Shown: positions 27,501 through 44,495, numbered from the stretch's first letter. The stretch: 64,000 bases of DNA from Dyella sp. GSA-30 (GCF_027924605.1 NZ_AP027042.1:3449524-3513523), one strand, 5' to 3'. The notes: generated from the sequence alone by a model not told the origin. Program-made: numbers and translations.

Positions 27501-28802
27501 CCTCTTCATGCTCGGACAGGTCGAGCTCCAGCATGAAGCGGACATTGCCTGCCGGTAATTCAATGGTTTCGATCTGCACGCCTTGCGAATGCATTGCACC
27601 GCGCTGGCTTGCCTGCCAGATGAACATGGCCTGGAACAACGGAGTCTGGTCGAGACGACGTAACGGCCTGGCCAGTTCCACGACCTGTTCGAACGGCAGG
27701 TCCTGATGATCCTGCGCCTCCAGCGTCGTCTTGCGTACGCGAGCCAGCGTCTGTGCAACGCTGGGATCGCCCGATAGATCGATGCGCATCGCCAGCGTGT
27801 TGACGAAAAAGCCGACCAGGCCCTCGATGTCGCGCCGATTGCGATTGGCGACCGGGCTGCCTATGACGATGTCGTTCTGTCCACTGAGCCGCGCAAGTAC
27901 GCTGGCCCACGCCGTCATCAACGTCATGTACAAGGTCGTGCCGTGCTCACGACCCAGGCGCTTGAGCTGCCGGGTGATCGTCGCGTCCAGATAGACAGGC
28001 ACGCTGTCGCCCTCGAAAGTCGCGTGCGGCGGCCGTGGGCGATCGGTGGGCAAGGTCAGCAGGGTCGGCGCATCGGCGAGCGCCTGCCGCCAGAACGTCG
28101 CCTGGCCTGCCATTCGCTCGGTTTGCATGCCCTCTCGCTGCCATGCGGAGTAGTCCGGGTATTGCACTTCCAGCGGCAGTAGCGCAGGTGCCTGTCCTTC
28201 GGCAAACGCTGCATACAGCGCACTCAATTCACGCGTGATGATGCCGATCGACCAACCGTCGGAAACGATGTGATGATGGGTAAGCAAGAGCACATGCTGC
28301 TGCTCGTCCAGGCGCAGCAGCTGCGCGCGGATAAGTGGGCCGACGGCGAGGTCGAACGGCGTACGCGCTTCGCGCTGCGCCATGACCGAGCATTCGGCGT
28401 GCGGATCGCGTGCTCCGGCCAGATCGATGTCCTGCCAGGGCATCCGGGTATCGGCTGGCATGATCTGGCAACGCGGCTCGCCATCGCGGGCAAAAAACAC
28501 AGTACGCAAGCCCTCGTGCCTGGCCAGCAACGCATTGAGCGCCTGCCGTAGCGCTGTCTTGTCGAGAGCGCCGGAAAGACGCACGGCGAGCGGCATGTTG
28601 TAGGTGACATTGACGCCGTCGAGCTGCGACAAAAGCCAAAGTCGCTGTTGCGCGAACGACAGCGGCAAATCGCCTTCGCGAGAAACAATGGCGATCCGGT
28701 CGTTCGATGTCTTGCGCCCGGCGACACCTCGCGCCTTGGCCAATTGGCGAAGCCTTTCGATCGCCAGCGCATCCAGGCCGTCGAACGGGGACGTCTTGTC
28801 GG

Positions 28803-28806
<4 letters not shown>
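9358..28806 (-). CDS. NRPS, six modules (modules 4-9)
   Basis: The giant 6482-aa synthetase has an ATG start at 28806 that overlaps the preceding NRPS stop (ATGA). Its order is C-A-T, C-A-T, E/C-A-T, E/C-A-T, E/C-A-T, C-A-T. The carrier serine motif GGHSLL occurs near residues 1060, 2124, 3201, 4289, 5369 and 6434. The predicted substrates are Pro, Thr, Val, Thr, an Hpg-like residue and one unassigned residue, as given in the module entries. Three condensation domains carry the FHHxLAxxGD motif of dual C/E domains and should epimerize the Thr, Val and Thr loaded just upstream. There is no separate E domain, methyltransferase or thioesterase. The A-T regions of modules 5 and 7 are near-identical, and the module 6 A domain is shared with modules 10 and 11 of the next gene. 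Confidence 0.97.
12560..15839 (-). other. NRPS module 8: dual C/E-A-T, Hpg-like
   Basis: Borders are approximate. The C/E domain has [10 protein letters not shown] and HHLIGDH. The A domain has [25 protein letters not shown] and [10 protein letters not shown], giving D-I-L-H-L-G-C-T-F-K. D-I-x-H-L-G matches the first six positions of Hpg codes, while the last positions resemble the Val-type domains around it. Hpg or phenylglycine is predicted, with low certainty. Confidence 0.5.
15622..17641. repeat. Near-identical Thr A-T block, copy in module 7
   Basis: Roughly 2.0-kb block covering the start of the following C/E domain, the carrier domain and the A domain. It matches 22117-24136 at a constant offset of 6495, with very few differences seen. 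Similarity stops abruptly near 17641, at the junction between the condensation and A domains. Confidence 0.85.
15840..19099 (-). other. NRPS module 7: dual C/E-A-T, Thr
   Basis: Borders are approximate. The C/E domain has [10 protein letters not shown] and HHLIGDH. The A code is D-F-W-N-I-G-M-V-H-K (Thr). The A and T domains are near-identical to those of module 5. Confidence 0.8.
19100..22329 (-). other. NRPS module 6: dual C/E-A-T, Val
   Basis: Borders are approximate. The C/E domain has [10 protein letters not shown] near residue 2228. Its second motif reads HHLVDDV, unlike HHLIGDH in the other three dual domains. The A code D-A-L-W-I-G-G-T-F-K is one change from Val D-A-F-W-I-G-G-T-F-K. 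Confidence 0.7.
19332..20844. repeat. Near-identical A-domain block, copy in module 6
   Basis: Third copy of the 1.5-kb Val-type A-domain block, located in a different NRPS gene from the other two. Confidence 0.85.
22117..24136. repeat. Near-identical Thr A-T block, copy in module 5
   Basis: Partner of the block at 15622-17641. The upstream condensation domains differ in type (plain C here, dual C/E in module 7), so the duplication boundary falls inside the C-A linker. Confidence 0.85.
22330..25539 (-). other. NRPS module 5: C-A-T, Thr
   Basis: Borders are approximate. The C domain has HHVVSDGW near residue 1253 (LCL type). The A code is D-F-W-N-I-G-M-V-H-K, the classic Thr code exactly. 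The dual C/E domain of module 6 should convert this residue to the D configuration. Confidence 0.8.
25540..28806 (-). other. NRPS module 4: C-A-T, Pro
   Basis: Borders are approximate. The C domain has HHIVSDGW near residue 180. The A domain has [23 protein letters not shown] and [10 protein letters not shown], giving D-V-Q-Y-A-A-H-V-A-K. This matches the D-V-Q-x-x-A-H-V pattern typical of Pro-activating domains. Pro is predicted with good confidence. Confidence 0.7.
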
Positions 28807-37775
<8,969 letters not shown>

Positions 37776-37780
37776 GATGA

Positions 37781-37787
37781 CCTTCCT
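37781..37787 (-). promoter_or_regulatory. Ribosome binding site deciding the first NRPS start
   Basis: AGGAAGG on the minus strand, five bases before GTG 37775. It is the best Shine-Dalgarno match near the 5' end of this gene and favours that GTG over the upstream TTG at 37823. Confidence 0.7.
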
Positions 37788-37859
37788 TGTTGCGGATCTG
37801 AACTTCGGCGTTGCGTCGGCCAATGGCGATGTTGCCCATGGCTTCGTAGAGCGGCGATC

Positions 37860-39254
37860 TCAACGGGCGAGCGCGACTTCCTCTGCCTGATGGCTTTCAA
37901 TCGCGTCGCCATGGCGTTGCGGCAAGGCGTCGTATGGCATCGGATAGGCGCGGCAAAGTTCGCGCACGCTGCCGTTGACCTGATGACGCAGGCTTTCGTC
38001 CAGCTCGAAACCGCCCTGATCGCTGCGCGTGTGCCTGAGCACCGTATCGATCAGTTCGATCGCCAGGTGCATCTGTTCCTTGCCCATGCCGCGAAGGGAC
38101 GCGGTATTGCTTCCCAGGCGCAGGCCACTGGCCGTGGCCGCGCCACGGAAGTCGCCGGGAATCTTGTTTTTGTTCACCAGGATGCCGCAGTGTTCCAGTG
38201 CACGCGTGGCAACCTCGCCGTTAAGGCCAGCCGGCAAGCGAAACAATACGATGTGGTTATCCGTGCCGCCGCCGATCACTTCATAGCCCCGCAGCTGCAG
38301 TTCGTGCGCCAGCGTGGCGGCGTTCGATTTGATGCGATGGGCCAGTTCGCGGAAGGACGGCTCCAGCAGGCGTCCCATGGCGCGCGCCTTTGCCGCAATG
38401 GTGTGCACCTCGGGAGAGCCCTGCATCAACGGGAACACCGCGCTCTGAATGATCTGCGACAGCGTCTTGCTGCCATCGGGCCCTTTCGATTCGGCATCCC
38501 GGCCGATCAGGATCAGTGCACCGCGCGGACCGAAAAGCTGCTTGAAGGTGCAGGTGGTGGTGAAATGGGCTGCATTGATCGGGCTAGGGTGCACGCCTGC
38601 GGCAACCAGACCTGCGATATGCGTGATATCGGCAAGGACATAGGCGCCGACCTCGTCTGCGACGGCACGGATGCGATCGAAATCGATGACACGCGAATAG
38701 GACGTCGTACCGCAGATGATCAATTTCGGCCGATGCGCCAGAGCCTGTTCGCGCAGCTGGCCATAGTCGATCAATCCTTTCGAATCCAGGCCGTAGCCCA
38801 CTGCTTTATACAGCTTGCCGCTGAGATTGGCGGGCGATCCGTGCGTCAGATGGCCACCTTGATCGAGCGACATGCCCAGGATGGTATCCCCGGGCGATAG
38901 CAGGGACTGCATGACCGTGTGGTTCGCAAAGCTCGCGCAATGGGGCTGCACGTTCACGTATTGCGCACCGAAGACTTTCTTCGCACGGTCGATCGCCAGT
39001 TGCTCGGCCATGTCGACGAAGCGGCAGCCGGCGTGATATCGCTTTCCTGGATAACCTTCGGCGGTGACGTTGACGATGGTCGCTCCAACGGTAGCCAGCA
39101 CCGATGCATCGGTTCCACCACTGGAGGCAATCAGCGACAAGGACTCCGACTGCCGCTCGTGTTCTCTCTCAAGAATATCGAACAACTCCGGGTCTTCGTG
39201 ACGAAGCGTCTGGATGCCCTTGGCCAAATAACGCTCGATGTGACTCTGCTTCAT
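37860..39254 (-). CDS. SHMT-like PLP enzyme with altered active site
   Basis: This 464-aa protein has the fold-type I signature of serine hydroxymethyltransferase: EGYPGKRY, DITHIAGLV, a PLP lysine in TTTCTFKQL (K238) and the usual C-terminal LGSNTASLRG region. I start it at ATG 39254 because GAGGGA lies just upstream; an ATG four codons earlier has no such site. Three conserved SHMT positions differ. The folate-reaction glutamate of the IASEN motif is Ser45 (IASSGG). The RYYGG motif reads RYHAG (His74). The His before the PLP lysine is Phe237. The enzyme is therefore unlikely to be the housekeeping GlyA. SHMT-fold transaldolases and aldolases that make beta-hydroxy or alpha-methyl amino acids are the closest functional models. 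Its place 84 bases before the first NRPS gene suggests it makes a building block. The substrate is not determined. Confidence 0.88.
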   Translation of the reverse strand: MKQSHIERYLAKGIQTLRHEDPELFDILEREHERQSESLSLIASSGGTDASVLATVGATIVNVTAEGYPGKRYHAGCRFVDMAEQLAIDRAKKVFGAQYVNVQPHCASFANHTVMQSLLSPGDTILGMSLDQGGHLTHGSPANLSGKLYKAVGYGLDSKGLIDYGQLREQALAHRPKLIICGTTSYSRVIDFDRIRAVADEVGAYVLADITHIAGLVAAGVHPSPINAAHFTTTCTFKQLFGPRGALILIGRDAESKGPDGSKTLSQIIQSAVFPLMQGSPEVHTIAAKARAMGRLLEPSFRELAHRIKSNAATLAHELQLRGYEVIGGGTDNHIVLFRLPAGLNGEVATRALEHCGILVNKNKIPGDFRGAATASGLRLGSNTASLRGMGKEQMHLAIELIDTVLRHTRSDQGGFELDESLRHQVNGSVRELCRAYPMPYDALPQRHGDAIESHQAEEVALAR

Positions 39255-39352
39255 GTAATCCCTCATGTAGTCAGGTACGTTTTGATTTATCCGGTATGCT
39301 CATGCCGGATATGCGCGATGTCTGTGCGGCTCTTGTGAGGCGAAAAGGCGAG

Positions 39353-40642
39353 CTATTCGGTCGCCGCTTCCGGTATTCGCTTCCCCGTTCCGTGCTCGGG
39401 CGCGGCATGTTTTTCCACTCGGCGCACAATGAACCGAGACAGCGCGGCAACGCCTGCGCGAATGCGATCGGGGCTTTCCGCACTGAATGCAAGACGAATG
39501 CGCCGGTTCTGTGTCTGGTCGAAGGCAAAAAAAGCCATCGGCAGCACAATGACGCCATCGCGTGTGGCGCAATCGGCGACCGCCTCCGCGTCGAAGCTTA
39601 TCGGTACATCCAGGCTCAGGAAAAAACCGCCCTGCGGCTTGTTCCAGTGCACGGGAAAGCCTGCCGGTGAAAAGCTCTGATCCAGTTGTGCGAGCATCGT
39701 GTCTCGGCTGTGTCGATACGCGTCCAAGGTGGGGCCAAGCCATGAACGGAGACTGCAATCGCGCTCGATAAGCAGGCCGCCAACGATCGCCTGGCATAGT
39801 TGGCTGGTGTTGACCGTAACGAAACTCTTGCGCTCCGCAATGCCATTGAACAGCGATACTCGTGCAGCACGATCGCCGAACAGGGTCTCCGGAAGCGTGG
39901 CGGCGCCCACGCGTAGCGCCGGCGCAATGGTCTTCGAATAGGTCGACAGGTAGATTACGCAACCGGCCGTATCGAGTGAGGCCATGGCGGGTACCATGCT
40001 GCCTTCGTAACGGAACATGCCGTAGGGATTGTCTTCAAGCACAACAATGCGGTGACGTTCACACGCGGCCAGTATGGCCAGGCGCTCTTGGACAGGGATG
40101 ACCTCGCCGGTTGGATTGTCAAAGTCCGGAATGAGATAGACGACTCTTGCGCGTCGCCCGTCTGCCGCCAGTTCCTCGACCGCCTTTTCAATCTGTGCGT
40201 CGATGCCCTCGACCGAGCCATCGAGCGGATACAGCGCGACCGACGTGGCTGCCGCCGCACCCGTGATGCCGATGTAAGTCGGGTTACGCACCAGCACGAC
40301 ATCATTCGCTTGCGGGCACAGCTCCGGGAGACACAGTGCCAGTGCCTCCTGGCATCCCGCCGTAACGATCGTGCGATGGGCACCGGCATTTACGCCGTCG
40401 TCGTTGGCGATCTGCCTGGAAACAAGCTCATGCACCAAGCCCGCTGTGCGGCCGTACTGCAGCACGCTCGACAACGGAGCAGTGCCGAGAAACCTCGAAA
40501 GCCAGCGATTCAAGGACTCCGTGCTCGTCCCATCGAACAAGCGGTCTCCTGGCCGTCCTGCAGCCAGCGAGACGGCCGTCGGATACGACTCGGCAACTTC
40601 GTTCAAAAAGTTCATGACAGAGGCGTTATTTGGCGCTGCCAT
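39353..40642 (-). CDS. hpgT: HpgT-like class I PLP aminotransferase
   Basis: This 429-aa protein has the features of the aspartate-aminotransferase fold: LAAGRPG near the N terminus, PDFDNPTG (N176), STYSKT with the PLP lysine K237, ALRVG (R244), and a C-terminal RRIRLAFS that supplies a carboxylate-binding arginine. The N-terminal pattern MNFLNEV, then YP, then LAAGRP, and the LQYGRT motif resemble the hydroxyphenylglycine aminotransferase HpgT of glycopeptide clusters. It would transaminate 4-hydroxybenzoylformate (or benzoylformate) to Hpg (or phenylglycine). I chose ATG 40642 because AGGGGGG lies five bases upstream; the longer frame from TTG 40666 lacks a site. It sits between the dioxygenase and the SHMT-like gene. 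A general 2-aminoadipate-type aminotransferase is the main alternative. Confidence 0.87.
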   Translation of the reverse strand: MAAPNNASVMNFLNEVAESYPTAVSLAAGRPGDRLFDGTSTESLNRWLSRFLGTAPLSSVLQYGRTAGLVHELVSRQIANDDGVNAGAHRTIVTAGCQEALALCLPELCPQANDVVLVRNPTYIGITGAAAATSVALYPLDGSVEGIDAQIEKAVEELAADGRRARVVYLIPDFDNPTGEVIPVQERLAILAACERHRIVVLEDNPYGMFRYEGSMVPAMASLDTAGCVIYLSTYSKTIAPALRVGAATLPETLFGDRAARVSLFNGIAERKSFVTVNTSQLCQAIVGGLLIERDCSLRSWLGPTLDAYRHSRDTMLAQLDQSFSPAGFPVHWNKPQGGFFLSLDVPISFDAEAVADCATRDGVIVLPMAFFAFDQTQNRRIRLAFSAESPDRIRAGVAALSRFIVRRVEKHAAPEHGTGKRIPEAATE

Positions 40643-40647
40643 TATTT

Positions 40648-40654
40648 CCCCCCT
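40648..40654 (-). promoter_or_regulatory. Ribosome binding site of the HpgT-like gene
   Basis: AGGGGGG on the minus strand, five bases before ATG 40642. It supports that start over the upstream in-frame TTG at 40666. Confidence 0.65.
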
Positions 40655-40724
40655 GGATACTCCCAAGCTCCTACAGCCCTTCCTTCGTTGCCCCCCGGCA
40701 AGTTCGGAAACTGGCTCCCGACTT

Positions 40725-41279
40725 TCAGTACTTGTTGCCTTGCTCCAATTGATCGAACAGCGCTTGAACGTTGCTGTCCAGAAACCCTTCTTCGCCTTCG
40801 CGACGTATGAGTTCGAAGCTCATGCCCGTGTTCTGGCATCGCGTCGTGAAGGATTGAGTCAGCCCGGCGCCTCGAATGATATTGGTGTCGAAATTCATCC
40901 CGCGATCGCGCAGTGTCTCGACCGTCTGCTCGACGTCGTCCACCTCGAAGGCGATATGCGCCACTCCAACACCGAAATTTTCAATCAATTGAGATACCTG
41001 AGATTGAGGCTCGGTGCCTTGGCAGAGCACGAACCGCATTCCATTGGCCTCCATTTCCGCGGAGATCATTCCGGTCCGGGCGCCGCGGATCTGCCTGCGG
41101 CCTTTCAATTCGAAACCGAGAACGTTCTCAAAGAAATGCACTGCTTCATCAAGGTTGCCCACTGCTAAGGCTATGTGATCGATGCGTCTATAAGGGGCTT
41201 TGGCACTGGCCCCGGACGGCAACTCGCTTTGCTCTGTATCAACTGGAGACTCGCCGGATATAACAACGTCACGATCCAT
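40725..41279 (-). CDS. Half-size HPPD/HmaS-like VOC dioxygenase
   Basis: This 184-aa protein of the vicinal oxygen chelate fold starts with ATG 41279, with AAGAGGT upstream. It contains RIDHIALAV (His35), GVAHIAFEV (His108) and GMSFELI (Glu156), followed by a C-terminal GFLDSNVQALFDQLE. The order and the last segment match the C-terminal catalytic domain of 4-hydroxyphenylpyruvate dioxygenase (HPPD) and hydroxymandelate synthase (HmaS), which carries the 2-His-1-Glu iron site. The usual enzymes are about 350 aa with two VOC domains; here the N-terminal one is absent. Flanked by an alpha-hydroxy-acid oxidase and an HpgT-like gene, it probably turns (4-hydroxy)phenylpyruvate into (4-hydroxy)mandelate. 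Alternatives are a methylmalonyl-CoA epimerase-like or other small VOC enzyme. Function is inferred from context and metal ligands only. Confidence 0.8.
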   Translation of the reverse strand: MDRDVVISGESPVDTEQSELPSGASAKAPYRRIDHIALAVGNLDEAVHFFENVLGFELKGRRQIRGARTGMISAEMEANGMRFVLCQGTEPQSQVSQLIENFGVGVAHIAFEVDDVEQTVETLRDRGMNFDTNIIRGAGLTQSFTTRCQNTGMSFELIRREGEEGFLDSNVQALFDQLEQGNKY

Positions 41280-41831
41280 GACTACCTCTTAGATTGCCCA
41301 TCTTGGCAGAGAAGATCCATCGCAAAAATACGCAGATAATTGCGATAAAACGAGGAGATATCGACAACTCGGCCACTGACACTACCGAAGTAAATCAGTC
41401 GTAGCAAGCAGGCCATTTACATCAAGCCATGAGATGGCTGGCATTTCCCCCACACCAAAATTACGTGATGACATGGTGAAAGGGCCGTGAAATCGCTTCA
41501 GCTATCCTGATAATCATGGCCAAGCCAGCAACCCGACAAGCCGGGCTGAAAAGAAGCGTAGAGATGCTCTGTTACATCTTGAATAAGATGAAATCGCGGG
41601 GGACTGTCACGACGTGAAATGAGTGATATTCATGGAAGCGCATCTGCGGTAATCCATGGGGGCCGCGTCCGCTGAAATCGTTTTCAGTTGCGTGAAAATC
41701 GAAATTTATGCGACGGACATCGCAAAAAGAAAGAGATGCGCTGTATTGGATCTCAATAGGCGACGGGCAGGGCAAAGCTGTGATCGGCTTCACCTTTTTT
41801 GTGACGGCGAATTCAGCGGATTCCCGATGTC
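41280..41831. other. 552-bp non-coding gap, candidate promoter region of the biosynthetic operon
   Basis: No convincing gene lies here. The segment next to the dioxygenase gene is AT-richer than its surroundings. It is by far the longest gap inside the minus-strand biosynthetic run, so a promoter for the dioxygenase-aminotransferase-SHMT-NRPS genes could lie here. I could not identify firm -35/-10 boxes or a strong terminator for the upstream oxidase gene. Confidence 0.4.
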
Positions 41832-42995
41832 CTATGACGGCAGCGATTCAACCATCGAGGGCAGGGGCGCCGGTGCGATGTGGAGATGTTCGCGGCTGAG
41901 CTCGGCCAGCGAACGACAGCCAACCTGTGCGAGTGTGTCGTCAAGTTGCTCGCGCAGCAGCCCAATGACCTCGTCGACGCCACGCTCGCCACGAGCGGCA
42001 AGCCCATAAAGCGCCGCGCGCCCCACCAGTACCAGGTCTGCGCCTAGTGCAATAGCCTTGGCGATATCGCTTCCGCGCCGAAAGCCGCTGTCGATCAGCA
42101 CTGCCGCGCGCGTGGCGGCGCGCACATCGGCCAATACTTCGATGGGGGCAAGACATTCATCGAGCTGGCGGCCACCGTGGTTGGAAAGCACAACGCCATC
42201 GGTGCCGTATCGCATGCATCGCACCGCATCGGCGGCCGAAAGGATGCCCTTTACCAGCAGCTGATGCGGCCACACATCGCGTAACCAGGCTAGCCCGTCC
42301 CAGTCGAAGGTCGCGTCCATGTTCCGGCTGAGCAGTGCCGCCTGCACATCCAGGTCGTCCGCTGCCACTTCGGTGAAATTGGCCAGCCGGGGCAGGCCGC
42401 GTCGCATGGCCGAGATGGTCCAGCGGGGGTGGGTAAGCCCATCCCATAGCGCACCGGGTGTCATGCTCAGCGGCAGCCTGAAACGATTGCGCAAATCTCT
42501 TTCACGGATGCCGTTCTTGACTACGTCGACCGTAAGAATAAGGGTCGTATAGCCGGCGGCCAGTGCGCGTCGCACCAGTTGTTCGGCCAGTCGACGATGC
42601 ACCACATAAAGCTGAAACCACAGCTCACCATCGACCTGCCGGGCCACGTCCTCGATACTCGACGAAGCCGCGGTTGATAACACGAACGGCAGCCCGTTCC
42701 GGGCTGCAGCTCTGGCTAATGCAAGATCCCCTTCGGGCCAAAAAAGACCATTAAGACCCATGGGGGCAATCGCCAGCGGCATGGGCAGCCGTTTGTGAAA
42801 TATGGGGTGGGATAGATCGCGTGCACTGACATCCAGTAGTCGCTTCGGCCTGAAGCGAATACGCGCCAGGGCAGCACGGTTATGTGCCATGCCGCTCTCG
42901 CTTCCCGCACCACCCTCGAGATAGTCAAATACCCTACGTGGGAGTCGTCGCCTTGCCGCCAAGCGATAATCGTCCACATTGATCAGCAAGCTCAT
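41832..42995 (-). CDS. FMN-dependent alpha-hydroxy-acid oxidase, HmO-like
   Basis: This 387-aa protein of the glycolate oxidase/lactate dehydrogenase/mandelate oxidase family forms a TIM barrel that binds FMN. Visible motifs are FDYLEGGAGSE (substrate-side Tyr25), IAPMGLNGLFWP, QLYV (Tyr130), LTVDV (Asp157), LSNHGGRQLD with the catalytic His273 and Arg276, and the phosphate-binding IDSGFRRG and LVLVGRAALYG. The ATG at 42995 is preceded by AGGGA. The length is normal and all catalytic residues are present. Next to the HmaS-like and HpgT-like genes, its likely role is the 4-hydroxymandelate (or mandelate) oxidase step that gives the aryl-glyoxylate for transamination. An L-lactate dehydrogenase role cannot be excluded from sequence alone. 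It is 552 bases upstream of the dioxygenase gene, so it may have its own promoter. Confidence 0.88.
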   Translation of the reverse strand: MSLLINVDDYRLAARRRLPRRVFDYLEGGAGSESGMAHNRAALARIRFRPKRLLDVSARDLSHPIFHKRLPMPLAIAPMGLNGLFWPEGDLALARAAARNGLPFVLSTAASSSIEDVARQVDGELWFQLYVVHRRLAEQLVRRALAAGYTTLILTVDVVKNGIRERDLRNRFRLPLSMTPGALWDGLTHPRWTISAMRRGLPRLANFTEVAADDLDVQAALLSRNMDATFDWDGLAWLRDVWPHQLLVKGILSAADAVRCMRYGTDGVVLSNHGGRQLDECLAPIEVLADVRAATRAAVLIDSGFRRGSDIAKAIALGADLVLVGRAALYGLAARGERGVDEVIGLLREQLDDTLAQVGCRSLAELSREHLHIAPAPLPSMVESLPS

Positions 42996-43271
42996 CGAAT
43001 CAATTCCCTGATGCCGGCTTTGGCGTTGTCTGAATGCCCCGAGTCCATCGCTAAGGATGCGGCAGGGCTCGAAATTAAATCATTTACCGACTGCGCACAA
43101 TCAAGAAGATGACTAATTCTGCTTGAGTAGGTTTTCTATCAAGGCAGCAAAATAGCTTTCTTCTGTTGTGATCCAGATGGGAGCCTCGATTGGGCCCATA
43201 AACTCGACTGAGGCTCTCTTCAAGCAGTCGAATCGCAGGCTGCCATCATGTTGGATGGCGATCTGGGCGCT

Positions 43272-44495
43272 TCACGTGAATGGTGCAGAGATCACCAACG
43301 ATGCACCGACACACCAGGCCACCATGATCAATACAGGCCATCGTGCCCAGGCGATGCCCGCAAAAGCGATCGCGGCAACCGCGATGTCTTGGCGGCTGCG
43401 CATCGCACCCACCCATACGGGGTTATAGAACGCAGAGGCCAGTAGCCCTACGACGATCGCGTTGACGCCGGCGAGCATGCTCGCGACCCATGCCTTCGAG
43501 GCCAGCGAACGCCAATAGGGCAGTACGCCTGAGATCAGGAGCAAGCCTGGCAAAAAAATCATCAGAACGCTTACCGTCGCGCCCAGCCATCCTCCCGCGC
43601 CACTATAGATCTGCTTGCCCAGGAAAGCCGACAACGTGAACATCGGGCCTGGCATGGCTTGCGCTGCTCCGTAGCCAGAAAGAAAAGCGTCCGGCATAAC
43701 CCAGCCAGGATCGACCACGGCCTGTTTGAGCAAAGGAAGAACTACATGCCCGCCGCCAAAGACGAGCGCTCCGGTCCGATAGAAAGCACTCGCGACCTGG
43801 CCCAAGCGGGGTAGGTCAGGCGCCGCCGTGATCGCGATAGTCAGTAGAGCGCCATACAAAACCAGAAGCCAGGCTCCTGCCTTCGGGCCATAGCGAAGCG
43901 AGAATGTTTCTCCTTGCCTTCCATTGAGATCACGGCAGGCCCACAGACCCAGTGCGGCGCCACAGGCAACGATCAGCAGTTGAGTCCACGCACTGGTATT
44001 GAGGATGCTCGCGGCAGTCGCGGCGACGGCAAGAAGTGCGCGTGGCCAATCGGGACAAAGTTTGCGTGCCATGGCCATTACGCCTTGCGCAACGATGGCC
44101 ACGGCGACCAACTTGAGCCCGTGAACAACGCTCTGTCCCCATGGGCTGGCCAAGTGGTTGCTCCACAGGGCAAAGGCGAACATGAGCAGTGCGGACGGCA
44201 AGGTGAAGGCCAGGAAGGCTGCAATCGCGCCAGGCCAACCCGCACGCAGCAACCCAATCGAAAACCCAAGTTGGCTGCTGGCAGGCCCAGGCAGGAACTG
44301 GCACAAGGCAAGCAATTGCCCGAAGTGTTCTTCGTCCAGCCAGCGACGCCGATCCACAAACTCACGACGGAAATAGCCCACATGAGCCACGGGCCCACCA
44401 AACGATGTCAGCCCAAGCCGAAGAAAAATCCGACCGACCTCCAGAGGATGGCGTGCTTCGTCAGGAGGCGGCGGCGTAGTAGTGGGCAAGTCCAT
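43272..44495 (-). CDS. chrA: Chromate transporter, ChrA family
   Basis: This integral membrane protein of the CHR superfamily has about 407 aa from ATG 44495. The frame stays open upstream to a TTG at 44585, but that extension is hydrophilic and the ChrA homology begins at FLRLGLTSFGGPVAH. Two homologous halves are visible, each with a glycine-rich signature: SFGGPVAHVGYFRREFV with QFLPGPASSQLGF in the first, and VFGGGHVVLPLL with QAMPGPMFTLSAFLG in the second. About ten to twelve hydrophobic segments are present. ChrA proteins export chromate by proton exchange, and many homologues have unproven substrates. No chromate regulator (ChrB-type) is adjacent. It lies 276 bases before the oxidase gene, on the same strand, between the NRPS locus and the mobile island, and is probably unrelated to peptide synthesis. 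Confidence 0.9.
   Translation of the reverse strand: MDLPTTTPPPPDEARHPLEVGRIFLRLGLTSFGGPVAHVGYFRREFVDRRRWLDEEHFGQLLALCQFLPGPASSQLGFSIGLLRAGWPGAIAAFLAFTLPSALLMFAFALWSNHLASPWGQSVVHGLKLVAVAIVAQGVMAMARKLCPDWPRALLAVAATAASILNTSAWTQLLIVACGAALGLWACRDLNGRQGETFSLRYGPKAGAWLLVLYGALLTIAITAAPDLPRLGQVASAFYRTGALVFGGGHVVLPLLKQAVVDPGWVMPDAFLSGYGAAQAMPGPMFTLSAFLGKQIYSGAGGWLGATVSVLMIFLPGLLLISGVLPYWRSLASKAWVASMLAGVNAIVVGLLASAFYNPVWVGAMRSRQDIAVAAIAFAGIAWARWPVLIMVAWCVGASLVISAPFT

Noticed and set aside
41572-41793. 73-codon minus-strand frame in the gap before the dioxygenase gene
   Set aside because: No ribosome site, no recognisable domain and biased composition; more likely chance.
43272-44495. ChrA-family protein as the exporter of the peptide
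   Set aside because: The CHR superfamily transports small oxyanions; nothing links it to peptide export apart from position.
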